Source: Citrobacter portucalensis (GTDB lineage Bacteria > Pseudomonadota > Gammaproteobacteria > Enterobacterales > Enterobacteriaceae). Taken from it: a stretch of 64,000 bases of DNA. Made by a program: the position numbers and the translations under genes. The notes below the pieces were generated by a model. The model saw nothing but the letters and a program-made list of their open reading frames with translations, was not told the DNA's origin and did not search any database. Where the stretch lies: assembly GCF_002042885.1 (NCBI RefSeq), contig NZ_MVFY01000001.1, positions 62,001 through 126,000 of the forward strand, written 5' to 3'. Below are positions 13,207 to 22,729 of the stretch, one piece after another. Every line of letters starts with the position of its first letter. Positions within the stretch are counted from its first letter, which is position 1.

Positions 13207-14649
13207 ATGACCCTGTCTTTTACCACTCGCTGGCGTGATGAACTACCAGCAACCTATACCGCGCTTTCACCCACCCCTCTGAAAAACGCGCGCCTTATCT
13301 GGCATAACGATGCGCTGGCGGAGCAATTAGCAATTCCTGCGGCGCTATTTGATATTCCGACTGGTGCAGGCGTTTGGGGCGGCGAATCGTTGCTTCCCGG
13401 GATGTCGCCTTTAGCCCAGGTTTATAGTGGGCATCAGTTCGGCGTCTGGGCTGGTCAGCTTGGCGACGGACGAGGGATCCTGCTGGGAGAACAACAGCTC
13501 GCGGATGGTTCAACGTTTGACTGGCACCTGAAAGGCGCCGGACTCACACCGTATTCCCGCATGGGTGATGGGCGTGCCGTGCTGCGCTCGACCATTCGTG
13601 AAAGCCTGGCCAGTGAAGCGATGTACTACCTGGGAATACCGACCACGCGGGCATTGTCGATTGTCACCAGTGACACGCCGGTTTATCGCGAAACGGTCGA
13701 AGCAGGGGCGATGCTCATTCGCGTGGCGCAAAGCCATATGCGGTTTGGCCATTTTGAGCATTTTTACTATCGCCGAGAGCCGGAAAAAGTGCGCGAGTTG
13801 GCTGACTTTGCGATTCGCCATTACTGGCCGCAATGGCAGGAAGAAGCCGATAAGTATCAGCTGTGGTTTAACGATGTTGTCACGCGTACTGCGACGTTAA
13901 TCGCTGACTGGCAGGCGGTAGGATTTGCACATGGTGTTATGAACACGGACAACATGTCGATTCTGGGTCTGACGATGGATTACGGTCCATTCGGTTTTCT
14001 TGATGATTACGTGCCTGATTATATCTGCAACCACTCTGACAACCAGGGGCGATACAGTTTCGATAACCAACCGGCTGCCGCGTTGTGGAACCTGCAACGT
14101 CTGGCGCAAACCCTGTCGCCGTTTATCCAGGTCGAGGCGCTAAATGATGCGCTGGACGGTTACCAACTGGCGCTGTTAACTCGCTATGGTCAGCGGATGC
14201 GGCAAAAGCTCGGCTTCTTTAGCGAGCAGAAAGACGATAACGAACTGCTTAGCGAACTGTTTAGCCTGATGGCGCGAGAAAGAAGCGACTATACGCGAAC
14301 GTTTCGCATGCTCAGCGAAACGGAGCAGCACAGTGCGCAATCTCCGTTGCGCGATGAGTTTATCGACCGCGCAGCATTTGACGACTGGTTCACGCGGTAT
14401 CGCTCGCGCCTTCAGCAAGACAATATTGCCGATGCAGTCAGACAAACACAGATGAAGGCGGTAAATCCGGCGATGGTATTACGTAACTGGCTGGCGCAAC
14501 GGGCGATTAGCCAGGCAGAGCAGGGGGATTACGCCGAGCTGCATCGGTTGCACCAGGCGTTGCGTACCCCGTTTATCGATCGTGATGATGACTATGCCAG
14601 CCGTCCACCTGACTGGGGCAAACGGCTGGAAGTGAGTTGTTCAAGCTAA
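13207..14649 (+). CDS. selO: Protein AMPylase SelO (YdiU)
   Basis: The 480-residue protein (478 in E. coli) is a SelO-family pseudokinase. It contains the [17 protein letters not shown] and [20 protein letters not shown] segments that replace kinase motifs. Family members bind ATP upside down and transfer AMP to Ser/Thr/Tyr of target proteins, with roles in redox homeostasis. The C terminus is ...EVSCSS: a cysteine third from the end, where eukaryotic SelO has selenocysteine. AGGAGG precedes the ATG. Its stop codon overlaps that of convergent hmuV by four bases. Confidence 0.93.
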   Translation: MTLSFTTRWRDELPATYTALSPTPLKNARLIWHNDALAEQLAIPAALFDIPTGAGVWGGESLLPGMSPLAQVYSGHQFGVWAGQLGDGRGILLGEQQLADGSTFDWHLKGAGLTPYSRMGDGRAVLRSTIRESLASEAMYYLGIPTTRALSIVTSDTPVYRETVEAGAMLIRVAQSHMRFGHFEHFYYRREPEKVRELADFAIRHYWPQWQEEADKYQLWFNDVVTRTATLIADWQAVGFAHGVMNTDNMSILGLTMDYGPFGFLDDYVPDYICNHSDNQGRYSFDNQPAAALWNLQRLAQTLSPFIQVEALNDALDGYQLALLTRYGQRMRQKLGFFSEQKDDNELLSELFSLMARERSDYTRTFRMLSETEQHSAQSPLRDEFIDRAAFDDWFTRYRSRLQQDNIADAVRQTQMKAVNPAMVLRNWLAQRAISQAEQGDYAELHRLHQALRTPFIDRDDDYASRPPDWGKRLEVSCSS

Positions 14650-15425
14650 GGGGCCAGAAATACCTGCGGGGAGGCGTTGGCCGGATGCTGGCCAACGTGT
14701 ACCTGAGCACCGTACCAGCGCTTCAGATCATCGGCCTGTAACACAGTTTCCGGTGTTCCCTGCGACACCAGCCTGCCGTTGTGCAGCAGCACTATTCTGT
14801 CTGCCCACAGTGCGGCGAGGTTCAGATCGTGAAGCACAATGCACACATGCAGCTCACCCGAAGCGGTTAGCGTTTTTAGCATGCGCAACAGATGCTGCTG
14901 GTGGTAAAGATCCAGCGCGGAGGTCGGTTCATCAAGGAATAACCAACCGCGAGGCGCACCGTCGTACCAGAGTTGCGCCAGCGCACGGGCTAACTGCACT
15001 CGCTGTTGCTCGCCGCCGGAAAGCGCGGCGTATTGCCGGCCTGCCAGAGGCGTACATCCGGTCATCTCCATTACCTGTGCAATAAGCCCAGGTTCCGGTC
15101 GTTGGGTCCAGGGCGCGCGACCCATCGCGATGACGGCCTCTACCGGCCAGTCAAATCCAAGTTGCGTTTGCTGACGCATTACCGCCCGGTGTCGCGACAG
15201 CATTTGGGTAGGCCACTCCTCCAGCGGTTTGCCCGCCAGCACGCAGCGCCCGGTAGCCGGTTTCAGAAAACCGGTCAGCAAGCGTAGCAGAGTGGATTTC
15301 CCCGCACCGTTTGGGCCGATGAGCGCCACCAGTTCACCTTTTGTAAGGGCGAGTGATACGTCGTCGATCACCGCTCTGCCAGCTACGTGATAGTGAAGCC
15401 CTTCAGCGATGAAATGTTCAGCCAT
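14646..15425 (-). CDS. hmuV: Heme ABC transporter ATP-binding protein
   Basis: The 259-residue ATPase has Walker [10 protein letters not shown] (37-45), the signature LSGGEQQRV (from 135), and Walker [13 protein letters not shown] (161-172). It is most like HmuV/PhuV/BhuV heme ATPases, including the [15 protein letters not shown] switch region. It should power HmuU to bring heme into the cytoplasm. It is the last gene of hmuRSTUV and overlaps hmuU by 8 bases. Its end overlaps the selO stop, with no terminator between the two convergent genes. This cluster is absent from E. coli K-12. Confidence 0.93.
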   Translation of the reverse strand: MAEHFIAEGLHYHVAGRAVIDDVSLALTKGELVALIGPNGAGKSTLLRLLTGFLKPATGRCVLAGKPLEEWPTQMLSRHRAVMRQQTQLGFDWPVEAVIAMGRAPWTQRPEPGLIAQVMEMTGCTPLAGRQYAALSGGEQQRVQLARALAQLWYDGAPRGWLFLDEPTSALDLYHQQHLLRMLKTLTASGELHVCIVLHDLNLAALWADRIVLLHNGRLVSQGTPETVLQADDLKRWYGAQVHVGQHPANASPQVFLAP

Positions 15426-16410
15426 GCGGTCCTCGCTGACGAAAAATAAGCCATAAAAACCACGGTGCGCCGAGAAGACTGGTCAACAGACCGACCGGCA
15501 TCTCCGCAGGCGCAACCGCCGTACGGGCCAGTGTGTCTGCAATCAGCAATAAAAACGCGCCCGCCAGCACGGAACCCGGAATAACGGCCCGATGGTCTGA
15601 GCCGAGCCACATACGTATTAAATGTGGGATGACCAACCCGATAAAGCCAATCACGCCGCTTACCGCCACGGCTGAGGCAACCAGTAGTGCGCTACAAAGC
15701 AGCAAAATACGCTGGATTGTACGCACATCAACGCCGAGATAATGCGCCTCTTCCTCACCCAGTTGCAGAAGATTCAGCGCCGGAGCAAGTCGCCAGATGA
15801 TCAGCACTGTCGGGATTGTCAGTGAAGTGACAGCCAACAGTGTGGACCACTGCGCGGCCCCCAGACTTCCCATTCCCCATAGCGACAGCTGGCGCAGTTG
15901 CGCATCATTACTGACCCACGACAAAACGCCAACCGCCGCCCCACAGAGCGCGTTAATGGCAATGCCGACCAGCAGCAGGCGTGAGAGTGAACCGCCGCGC
16001 TGTTGGCTAAGGATAAAAATCACTACGGTTGCCGCCAGCGCGCCGAAAAAAGCGGCCAGCATTGGAGCATACAACATCAGCAGCGCGGGCAAGGAGACAG
16101 GCAGCACCACCCACAGGGCCACAGCGCAGGCGGCGCCGCTGCTTATTCCCAGTAATCCAGGGTCTGCAAGTGGATTGCGAAACAGCCCCTGCATCACGCA
16201 GCCCGCGAGCGCCAGAGAGCCGCCAATCACCAGCGCCAGCAGGACGCGGGGCAGACGAATCGTGAGCCAGATTTGACGCAGTGCCTCATCGCCATCACGC
16301 CAGAGCAGACTTACCGGCAGGCGCAACGCGCCAAAACCGGTAGCCAGAACCGTCATTACAACCAGCATCAATGCCAACATCCACAATGAACAGGTGATCC
16401 GCCGGGACAT
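15418..16410 (-). CDS. hmuU: Heme ABC transporter permease
   Basis: The 330-residue FecCD/BtuC-family permease has about ten membrane segments. Hallmarks are LPRVLLALVIGGSLALAGCVMQ and [16 protein letters not shown], the second being the coupling loop to the ATPase. It should form a homodimeric inner-membrane channel for heme with HmuV and receive heme from HmuT. It shares one base with hmuT (TGATG-type junction) and overlaps hmuV by eight, so the three are tightly coupled. BtuC, encoded 5 kb away, is a paralogue that carries B12. Confidence 0.93.
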   Translation of the reverse strand: MSRRITCSLWMLALMLVVMTVLATGFGALRLPVSLLWRDGDEALRQIWLTIRLPRVLLALVIGGSLALAGCVMQGLFRNPLADPGLLGISSGAACAVALWVVLPVSLPALLMLYAPMLAAFFGALAATVVIFILSQQRGGSLSRLLLVGIAINALCGAAVGVLSWVSNDAQLRQLSLWGMGSLGAAQWSTLLAVTSLTIPTVLIIWRLAPALNLLQLGEEEAHYLGVDVRTIQRILLLCSALLVASAVAVSGVIGFIGLVIPHLIRMWLGSDHRAVIPGSVLAGAFLLLIADTLARTAVAPAEMPVGLLTSLLGAPWFLWLIFRQRGPHG

Positions 16411-17231
16411 CAGGGCAATTGCTCCGCTTTAGCACGAAGCTGCAAAATAGCCTGTGGCGTGCGAACGCTGAAGCCCAACAGCGCCATATCGTCAACCTGC
16501 AATACCTGTTTATTCCTTCCGGCAGGTGTTTGCGCAAGTCCCGGTAGCGCCCACAGATTTGCCTCGCCACCCATCGCCTTAACACCTTCTTGTGAAATCA
16601 CTACCAGATCGGGCTGGCTGGCAATGACGCCTTCTTGTGACAGCGGCTGATAGCGATTAACGCCCTGCATCGCGTTGCGTAGACCTGCGGCACGAATCGC
16701 CGCATCGGCTCCGGTTTGCTGGCCCGCCGCCATCGCGGTCATCCCGCCATGATTGAGAATAAACAGCACACGTTTATTAAGTTCAGATGACGGGAGCGTC
16801 GCCAGTTCCTGACGTAACGTTGCGCGCAGCGTTTCGCCGTCGGCCTCCCGATGAGTAGCCTCGGCGATAACCCGAACTTTTTCATCAATCGCGTTAAGAT
16901 CGTTGCTTGCTGGGATCGTGACAACCCTGACGTTGCTCTGCTCGAGCTGTTTTAACACCAGAGAAGGCTGCGCCTGCGCGCTGGCAAGGACCAGCGTAGG
17001 GCGTGTGGCAAGGATCCCTTCGGCGTTGAGCTGGCGCAAATAACCAACATCAGGTAACGCGGTTGCCGCAGCAGGCCATTGGCTGGTGCTGTCTCTCGCC
17101 ACAAGGGAGGGTTGTGCTCCCAGTGCGTATACGATCTCGGTGACATCGCCACCGAGGGCAACAACTCGTTCCTCGGGCGCAGCCAGTGCGGCGAAGGGCA
17201 GCAGCACGATCAGGGCCAGCAGTTTTTTCAT
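16410..17231 (-). CDS. hmuT: Periplasmic heme-binding protein
   Basis: The 273-residue protein has a signal peptide (MKKLLALIVLLPFAALA, cleaved near residue 18) and a class III substrate-binding fold of two lobes. ERVVALGGDVTEIVYALGA marks the first lobe. Tyr64 in DVGYLRQLN corresponds in position to the heme-ligating tyrosine described for Yersinia HmuT. It should carry heme from the outer-membrane receptor HmuR to HmuUV. It overlaps hmuS by four bases and hmuU by one. Confidence 0.92.
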   Translation of the reverse strand: MKKLLALIVLLPFAALAAPEERVVALGGDVTEIVYALGAQPSLVARDSTSQWPAAATALPDVGYLRQLNAEGILATRPTLVLASAQAQPSLVLKQLEQSNVRVVTIPASNDLNAIDEKVRVIAEATHREADGETLRATLRQELATLPSSELNKRVLFILNHGGMTAMAAGQQTGADAAIRAAGLRNAMQGVNRYQPLSQEGVIASQPDLVVISQEGVKAMGGEANLWALPGLAQTPAGRNKQVLQVDDMALLGFSVRTPQAILQLRAKAEQLP

Positions 17232-18259
17232 GCGGCCAGTCCTTTCGGCGTTAGCGCGTCAATCTGTGTGCGCCATTGCGTCTGTTCCGGCTCGCCTTCC
17301 GTACGTTGACCATACAGTTGTGCGATTTGCGTACCGTCGGCAGCAAACAGTTCCAGACTGGTGACGTGACCATCGGCGGTCGGTTTGCGCGTCACCCACG
17401 TTTCAGTCACGCTCTCTTCCAGCAGATGTAGGGTAAAGGTTGGGTTGAAGATGTTTAGCCAGCCTTTCATCGGTACCAGTTTTTCAATCACGCCGGTAAA
17501 AATCTGTACACAGCCGCGATTACCCACAAAAACCATAATTTCGTTGCCATCCTGACGCGCGGTGTCGAGTAACTGCGCCAGTGCACTATTAGAAACCTTA
17601 CAGGCCAGATCGTCGCCCACCAGATTAAACGCCTGTTGGCGGGTGAGTTCATGGCGTTTCAGCAGACCGAAGAACTGGTGGACATCGGTCATCGCTCGCC
17701 ACTCTTGATCAACGGTCTGCGCATCGACCGTGACGGCGGCAGGCGCGGAATTGTTGGCGGGTTGCAGTGCCAGCGGCGGGTTTTCTGCAAAGATGAAACG
17801 GGTCAGCAACGCTGCCCATTCCTCAACGAGGGTATTTTGCGTGGTATAGACCTTCAGCAGCGCATCTCCCTGATGGTCGAAGAACTGAATGCTCTGACGC
17901 TCACCATGGGCGGTTGTTTCGCTGATATGAAAGGTACTGGCCCACTGATTCAGGAACAGACGCAGATCGAGGGCGCGCGGATTGAGAACCAGTCCGGCAT
18001 GACCGTTGAGGTGCTGATTGGTAAAAGCACCCACCTGCTCATGTACTGCGTATTCATTGCGGCAAATACATTTGGTTTCGCCAACTGCTTCCAGTGCGCT
18101 GAGAATTTCACGCACTTCGCCACGTAAGCGCCAGGCATCGTGACCGACGCGTGCAAAGGTCAGTTCGGCTTCGCTAATATTCATCAACCCCGCAATATCA
18201 CGTGCGTATTTGCCAGGATTTTCTTTCTTCAGTTCCAGCCAGCGTGTGTAATGATTCAT
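17228..18259 (-). CDS. hmuS: Cytoplasmic heme-handling protein HmuS/HemS family
   Basis: From ATG 18259 the protein is 343 residues, the usual HmuS/HemS/ChuS size. A start 18 codons further up is rejected because the family begins MNHYxRWLELKxxNP. Two similar halves are visible, each with a heme-binding HemS-like fold. Family members receive imported heme and either traffic or degrade it, releasing iron. The gene lies 47 bases after hmuR and overlaps hmuT by four. In Yersinia HmuS the heme-ligating histidine is in the N-terminal region of the second half; I have not assigned the exact residue here. Confidence 0.92.
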   Translation of the reverse strand: MNHYTRWLELKKENPGKYARDIAGLMNISEAELTFARVGHDAWRLRGEVREILSALEAVGETKCICRNEYAVHEQVGAFTNQHLNGHAGLVLNPRALDLRLFLNQWASTFHISETTAHGERQSIQFFDHQGDALLKVYTTQNTLVEEWAALLTRFIFAENPPLALQPANNSAPAAVTVDAQTVDQEWRAMTDVHQFFGLLKRHELTRQQAFNLVGDDLACKVSNSALAQLLDTARQDGNEIMVFVGNRGCVQIFTGVIEKLVPMKGWLNIFNPTFTLHLLEESVTETWVTRKPTADGHVTSLELFAADGTQIAQLYGQRTEGEPEQTQWRTQIDALTPKGLAA

Positions 18260-18306
18260 TGTCTCTTCCTTCCAGATTGCGGCCCCGGCGAACCGGGGAA
18301 AAGTGA

Positions 18307-20289
18307 TTACCACTGATAACTCACGAAAATTTTGCCATTACGACCATCCTGCGGAATGCCTTGCGGCGACCAGTACTCTTTGTCGAAGGCGTTGCCCAGT
18401 ACCAGCGTGGTGGTCATGCCTTTCAGCGCTTGTTGGCCCTGATAGCTGACGTAGAAATCGTTTACCGCATAGCCGGGCTGTTTAGCGTAGGTGCTGCTGA
18501 TATGCGTTGAACGGTCAGCAAATGTCCCTATCCAGCCGACAGAGAAACCGCTGTGCGCAACTGGCACATTCAGTTTGCTGGTGACGGTGTCCGGGTTAAT
18601 GCTTGAAATGTATTCGCCGGTGTCAGTATCTTTTCCGCGTGTGCGGTTATAGGCCATGTCGAGGCTGAACAGATCGGCGGAATATTTCGCCATCACATCC
18701 CAGCCCCAGATTTTGGCGTTGGGTACGTTATAGGACATGGTTGTCGCAGCGGCGAAATCGACGCTGGTGGAGATGTAATCTTTCGCTTTGGTGTCGAAAT
18801 AGCTGGCTTTAAATTCGAGCGCGTCGCTCGCCATCAGAAGATCGTCAAAGCGCAGGCCAAATCCGTATTCCTGTGTTTCGTTGGTTTCCGGGCGCAGGTT
18901 AGGGTTCGGCACCCAGTAGTTGGTGTAAAAACGACCAATCGAGAAGTGTTTCGCATCGTTATACATCTCCCCCATAGTAGGGGCACGAAAAGCCTGAGCG
19001 TATGAACCGAACAGCATCAGCCAGTCAGTTGGCGCAACCGTTAATCCGGCGCGGGACGACCATTTATCGGCATCGACATCTTCATAACCGTCGCTGCTGC
19101 CGCGATAAGAGTCATAACGGGTACCGCCCAGCAGCGTAACCGGCAGGTCGCGCAGGGTGATTTCATCCTGGAGCCAGCCGGAGCTGAAATCGATCTTAGC
19201 CTCCGGGAAACCAGTTGTTGCTCCTCCCGGTTGTTGTTCCTGACGATAGTATTCACCGCCGTAGGTCAACAGGTGAGATGCAAAAGAGTCGGTAAACAGA
19301 CGGCTGCGGTTGTCGATCTTCCCGCCTTTGGTGGTTTGCTTGCGAAATTCGCCAGTGTTATCTGCATTCTGAGCATTAATGCGCGCTTCGGACCAGTAGA
19401 TACGGGCGTCAGCGTTCAGCCAGTCATTGTCCGCCGGAGCGAGCGAGTAGGTCAGTTGCGCATCACGCTGGATCGTTGAACGGTTGGTCATCGGATTGCT
19501 GGCATCCGCCGCGCTGGTCTGCGGGTTTTTAGGTTCCCGGGCGTCATTATTGTAGTAACGCAGCGAACCGGCCAGCGTCTGGGCGCTGTCAATTTTCCAG
19601 CTACCTTTCGCCAGCATATTGTTAATTGCTTCGTCATTCGGCGCAGTAGTACCGTCACTCTGGCGTAAATCACCGCGATCGCGGCTGGACCAGGCAAGCA
19701 GTCCGTCCAGCGTATCGGTACGGCCATACGTGCTGGCACCCATGCCGAGACTGTGATCGCCGGTTGCCGCGGTACCGAACACGCGATAACCGCTGTTTTG
19801 CCCGACGTCCAGTAGATCTTTGGCATCTGCAGTGTCATAGGCGATCACGCCGCCTAGCGCGCCGCTACCGTACAGTAGTGCGGAAGGGCCACGCACGACT
19901 TCGATGCGTTTGATAAGCGCCGGGTCGAGGAAGGTACTGTTCAGGTGTCCGGTGTCGGTTCCCTGACGAACGCCGTCAACCAGTACCAGAACTCCGCGTC
20001 GATCATAGCCGCGCAGATTCACGTCCTGGCCGTTGGTACGGCCCGTACCGTCAAGGGTCAGGCCTGGAACCTTACGTAACAGGTCGGCAGCGGAGCTGGC
20101 GGTTTGGTTTTCTGGGGCGGTGGCGTCAATGACGCTAACCATCATTGGCGCTTCAAAGGCGCTACGGGCATTGCCGGTGGCGGTAACGGTCATATCCTCG
20201 ACCGCCGCATAGGCGACGGCGGGCAGGTTACTGATAATCGCCAGCGCCAACAGCGATGGGCGCAGGGAAGCGGTGTGCAGGTAAGGCAT
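18307..20289 (-). CDS. hmuR: TonB-dependent outer-membrane heme receptor
   Basis: The 660-residue receptor has a signal peptide (cleaved near AYA, residue 29), a TonB box region (EDMTVTAT), a plug domain (about 40-160) and a 22-strand barrel ending in aromatic FVSYQW. The heme-receptor signatures FRAPTMGEMY and NPNLRPET are both present, with histidine-containing sequence between them as in Yersinia HemR/HmuR. It should take heme or hemoproteins across the outer membrane using TonB-ExbBD. It lies between hemP and hmuS and is probably cotranscribed with hemP from the Fur-controlled promoter. Confidence 0.94.
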   Translation of the reverse strand: MPYLHTASLRPSLLALAIISNLPAVAYAAVEDMTVTATGNARSAFEAPMMVSVIDATAPENQTASSAADLLRKVPGLTLDGTGRTNGQDVNLRGYDRRGVLVLVDGVRQGTDTGHLNSTFLDPALIKRIEVVRGPSALLYGSGALGGVIAYDTADAKDLLDVGQNSGYRVFGTAATGDHSLGMGASTYGRTDTLDGLLAWSSRDRGDLRQSDGTTAPNDEAINNMLAKGSWKIDSAQTLAGSLRYYNNDAREPKNPQTSAADASNPMTNRSTIQRDAQLTYSLAPADNDWLNADARIYWSEARINAQNADNTGEFRKQTTKGGKIDNRSRLFTDSFASHLLTYGGEYYRQEQQPGGATTGFPEAKIDFSSGWLQDEITLRDLPVTLLGGTRYDSYRGSSDGYEDVDADKWSSRAGLTVAPTDWLMLFGSYAQAFRAPTMGEMYNDAKHFSIGRFYTNYWVPNPNLRPETNETQEYGFGLRFDDLLMASDALEFKASYFDTKAKDYISTSVDFAAATTMSYNVPNAKIWGWDVMAKYSADLFSLDMAYNRTRGKDTDTGEYISSINPDTVTSKLNVPVAHSGFSVGWIGTFADRSTHISSTYAKQPGYAVNDFYVSYQGQQALKGMTTTLVLGNAFDKEYWSPQGIPQDGRNGKIFVSYQW

Positions 20290-20363
20290 AGCAACTCTCC
20301 ATTAGGAAATCGAAAAGCGCTGGCTGCCTGGGTATGACCTGGGTGGCTGGCGAAATGTGTTGT

Positions 20364-20552
20364 TTATTTAGTCAGAATGAGTTTTCCGGCTTGTGTCTGG
20401 CGCAGCAGGTAGTGCTGACCATCATGTTCTATGATCACGCGTCCTTCGTTACCAAGCAGGGTTTTACTGTCAATTCGTCGCTCGTTGGGCGCGACGGAAG
20501 GCGGTGTTTTGTCTTTTGCAGGCGTTGCCGTTGTGTTATCCATACGTGACAT
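20364..20552 (-). CDS. hemP: Hemin uptake protein HemP (YdiE)
   Basis: The 62-residue protein ends with the HemP hallmark, RRIDSKTLLGNEGRVIIEHDGQ then YLLRQTQAGKLILTK. ATG 20552 is taken; ATG 20543 (MDNTTATP) is a plausible alternative, and neither has a strong ribosome-binding site. HemP/HmuP proteins are found at the head of heme-uptake operons. In some bacteria they act as activators of heme-receptor expression. In E. coli K-12 the orthologue ydiE remains next to selO and aroH although the hmu genes are absent. Confidence 0.9.
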   Translation of the reverse strand: MSRMDNTTATPAKDKTPPSVAPNERRIDSKTLLGNEGRVIIEHDGQHYLLRQTQAGKLILTK

Positions 20553-20577
20553 AGTGTTTAAAAATAACAATCAATGT

Positions 20578-20596
20578 AACAATGATAATCATTATC
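20578..20596 (-). promoter_or_regulatory. Fur box upstream of hemP-hmuRSTUV
   Basis: Read on the minus strand, GATAATGATTATCATTGTT matches the 19-base Fur consensus at 16 positions. It lies 26 bases before the hemP ATG. Iron-loaded Fur should repress the heme operon here. Confidence 0.88.
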
Positions 20597-20687
20597 ATCA
20601 AACTACAAATTTGCGGCAAGCGTTTTTGTGAAATAATTGTGACGAGAACGTTTTTTGCGCAATAAGCAAGGGGAAAACAAGGGATTA

Positions 20688-20715
20688 GCGCCGGGCAAGG
20701 TGATATTGCCCGGCG
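20688..20715. repeat. GC-rich hairpin 3' of aroH
   Basis: GCCGGGCAA (20690-20698) is a perfect inverted repeat with TTGCCCGGC (20706-20714). It starts 8 bases after the aroH stop. No T-run follows on the minus strand, so it looks REP-like rather than a classic terminator. Confidence 0.5.
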
Positions 20716-20722
20716 AACAGCA

Positions 20723-21769
20723 TTAAAAACGGCTATCAACCGCAGAGGCGAGTTTTTCAACCAACAGTTCAGTATCTTCCCAGTTCAGGCACGGGTCGGT
20801 AATGGACTGACCGTAAACCAGCGGCTGGCCGCTAACGATTTTTTGCGTACCTTCACGCAAGAAACTCTCCGCCATAATCCCGGCAATCGCCGTCGAACCA
20901 TTGCGAATTTGCTGGCATACATCATCACAAACGTCCAACTGACGGCGATGCTGCTTCTGGCAATTGCCGTGGCTAAAATCGACCACCAGATGCTCAGGCA
21001 GGGAAAATTCGTGCAGGGTATCGCAGGCGGCAGCAATATCTTCAGCATAATAATTCGGCTTTTTACCGCCACGCATGATGATATGCCCGTAAGGGTTACC
21101 GCTGGTCTGGTAAATGGTCATCTGACCGGTTTTATCCGGCGAGAGGAACATGTGACTGGCGCGGGAGGCGCGAATCGCATCGACGGCGATGCGCGTGTTG
21201 CCATCCGTTCCGTTCTTAAAGCCAACCGGGCAGGAGAGCGCGGAGGCCATTTCACGATGGATCTGACTTTCGGTGGTGCGCGCGCCAATAGCTCCCCAAC
21301 TGATTAAATCAGCAATAAACTGGCCGGTCACCATGTCGAGGAATTCAGTCGCCGTGGGGACGCCCAGTTCGTTGACCTGCAACAGCAGTTTTCGCGCCAG
21401 TTCAATACCGTGGTTCACACGATAACTGCCATTCAAATCCGGGTCGGAAATCAGGCCTTTCCAGCCTACGACGGTGCGTGGTTTTTCAAAATAGGTACGC
21501 ATCACGATTTCCAGACGCGCCTGGTGCTTAGTGCGCAGCGCCTGTAACCGTGTCGCGTATTCCATCGCGGCATCAAGATCGTGAATCGAGCAGGGACCTA
21601 CGATCACCAGTAAACGGGGGTCTTCACCATTTAAAATTTTTTCTATCCGACGTCGGGAGTCCGTAACATGACGGGCGACGGAGGACGAAACAGGATGCCG
21701 TTGCGCAAGCTCTGCTGGAGTGACCAGGTTGTCAATACGCGCAGTACGGAGTTCATCGGTTCTGTTCAT
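20723..21769 (-). CDS. aroH: DAHP synthase, tryptophan-sensitive
   Basis: The 348 residues equal E. coli AroH. The enzyme condenses phosphoenolpyruvate with erythrose-4-phosphate to DAHP, the first step to aromatic amino acids; this isozyme is inhibited by tryptophan. Type I DAHP synthase motifs are clear: GPCSIHDLDAAMEYA, ARTTESQIHREMASALSCPVGFKNGTDG, VDFSHGNCQKQHRRQ. Its promoter overlaps a TrpR operator. It is monocistronic and lies between hemP and ppsR. Confidence 0.96.
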   Translation of the reverse strand: MNRTDELRTARIDNLVTPAELAQRHPVSSSVARHVTDSRRRIEKILNGEDPRLLVIVGPCSIHDLDAAMEYATRLQALRTKHQARLEIVMRTYFEKPRTVVGWKGLISDPDLNGSYRVNHGIELARKLLLQVNELGVPTATEFLDMVTGQFIADLISWGAIGARTTESQIHREMASALSCPVGFKNGTDGNTRIAVDAIRASRASHMFLSPDKTGQMTIYQTSGNPYGHIIMRGGKKPNYYAEDIAAACDTLHEFSLPEHLVVDFSHGNCQKQHRRQLDVCDDVCQQIRNGSTAIAGIMAESFLREGTQKIVSGQPLVYGQSITDPCLNWEDTELLVEKLASAVDSRF

Positions 21770-21860
21770 TACTTGTCTCAGAAATTTGTTGCTTCAACGG
21801 CAGGACTACCGGGAAGTGATGTACATCACAATATCACACTCATCCTGCCTGGTGGCGAGC

Positions 21861-21905
21861 ATAATAACAAAAAATCGAACCAATGCACTAGCATTCTAGT
21901 ACATG
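21861..21905 (-). promoter_or_regulatory. aroH promoter with TrpR operator
   Basis: On the minus strand, TATTAT (21861-21866) is a good -10. The palindrome ATGCACTAG-CATT-CTAGTACAT (21883-21904) carries the CTAG half-sites of the TrpR operator and covers the -35 position. The operator also overlaps the TAG stop codon of ppsR (21896-21898). Confidence 0.8.
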
Positions 21906-22729
21906 CGGCGATTCAGTCCCATGATATCGAGGATCTTGGTAGCAATCTCTTCTACCGAATAATTGGTACTGTTCAGCCAGGGGATCTGGTTTTTCCGATA
22001 AAGCGCTTCCACCTCAGCAACTTCCATACGGCACTGACGCAGCGAGGCGTAACGGCTGTTCTCACGGCGTTCTTCGCGGATGGCCGCCAGGCGCTCAGGG
22101 TCGATAGTCAGACCGAACAGCTTATGCTGCAACGGCTTCAGGGAGGTGGGCAGCACCAGATTATCCATATCATCGGCAATAAAGGGGTAGTTGGCCGCGC
22201 GGATACCAAACTGCATGGCCAGATACAAACTGGTCGGGGTTTTGCCGCAACGGGAAACGCCGAGCAGGATCACCTGCGCCTGATCGAGGTTGCGCAACGA
22301 AATACCGTCGTCGTGGGCGAGGGTGTAGTCAATGGCAGCAATGCGCGCGTCGTACTTGTTGAGGTTACCGGGATTCAGACCGTGAGTGCGATGGGCGATA
22401 GGCGTAGGGTCGAGTTTCATCTCGTGTTGCAGTGGGGCAACCAACGCCTGCACGATATCCTGACAAAACCCTTCGCTTTGCAGAATGATCGAGCGAATTT
22501 CCGGCAGGACGATGGAGTAAAACACTAAAGGGCGCACGCCAGTTTGTTGGTAGATAGCGTCAATCTGGTCTTTAACCGCGCGCGCACGACTCTCATTTTC
22601 CACAAACGGCAGCGTAATGCTGCTGATCGTGACAGGAAATTGCGACATCACCGCGTGACCCAATACCTCGGCGGTGATGGCCGTACCATCAGAAATATAA
22701 AATACGTGACGATCAACAGCATTATCCAT
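21896..22729 (-). CDS. ppsR: PEP synthase regulatory protein (kinase/pyrophosphorylase)
   Basis: From ATG 22729 ([21 protein letters not shown]) the protein has 277 residues, the E. coli length. AGGA upstream supports this start over the longer frame. It belongs to the DUF299 family, with the P-loop [11 protein letters not shown]. It inactivates PpsA by ADP-dependent phosphorylation of a threonine near the catalytic histidine, and reactivates it by phosphorolysis. It is divergent from its target ppsA. Its 3' end overlaps the aroH operator. Confidence 0.95.
   Translation of the reverse strand: MDNAVDRHVFYISDGTAITAEVLGHAVMSQFPVTISSITLPFVENESRARAVKDQIDAIYQQTGVRPLVFYSIVLPEIRSIILQSEGFCQDIVQALVAPLQHEMKLDPTPIAHRTHGLNPGNLNKYDARIAAIDYTLAHDDGISLRNLDQAQVILLGVSRCGKTPTSLYLAMQFGIRAANYPFIADDMDNLVLPTSLKPLQHKLFGLTIDPERLAAIREERRENSRYASLRQCRMEVAEVEALYRKNQIPWLNSTNYSVEEIATKILDIMGLNRRMY

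Noticed and set aside
21668-22528. 286-codon open frame opposite aroH and ppsR
   Set aside because: It spans the 3' part of ppsR, the aroH promoter and the start of aroH on the wrong strand; both real genes are certain.
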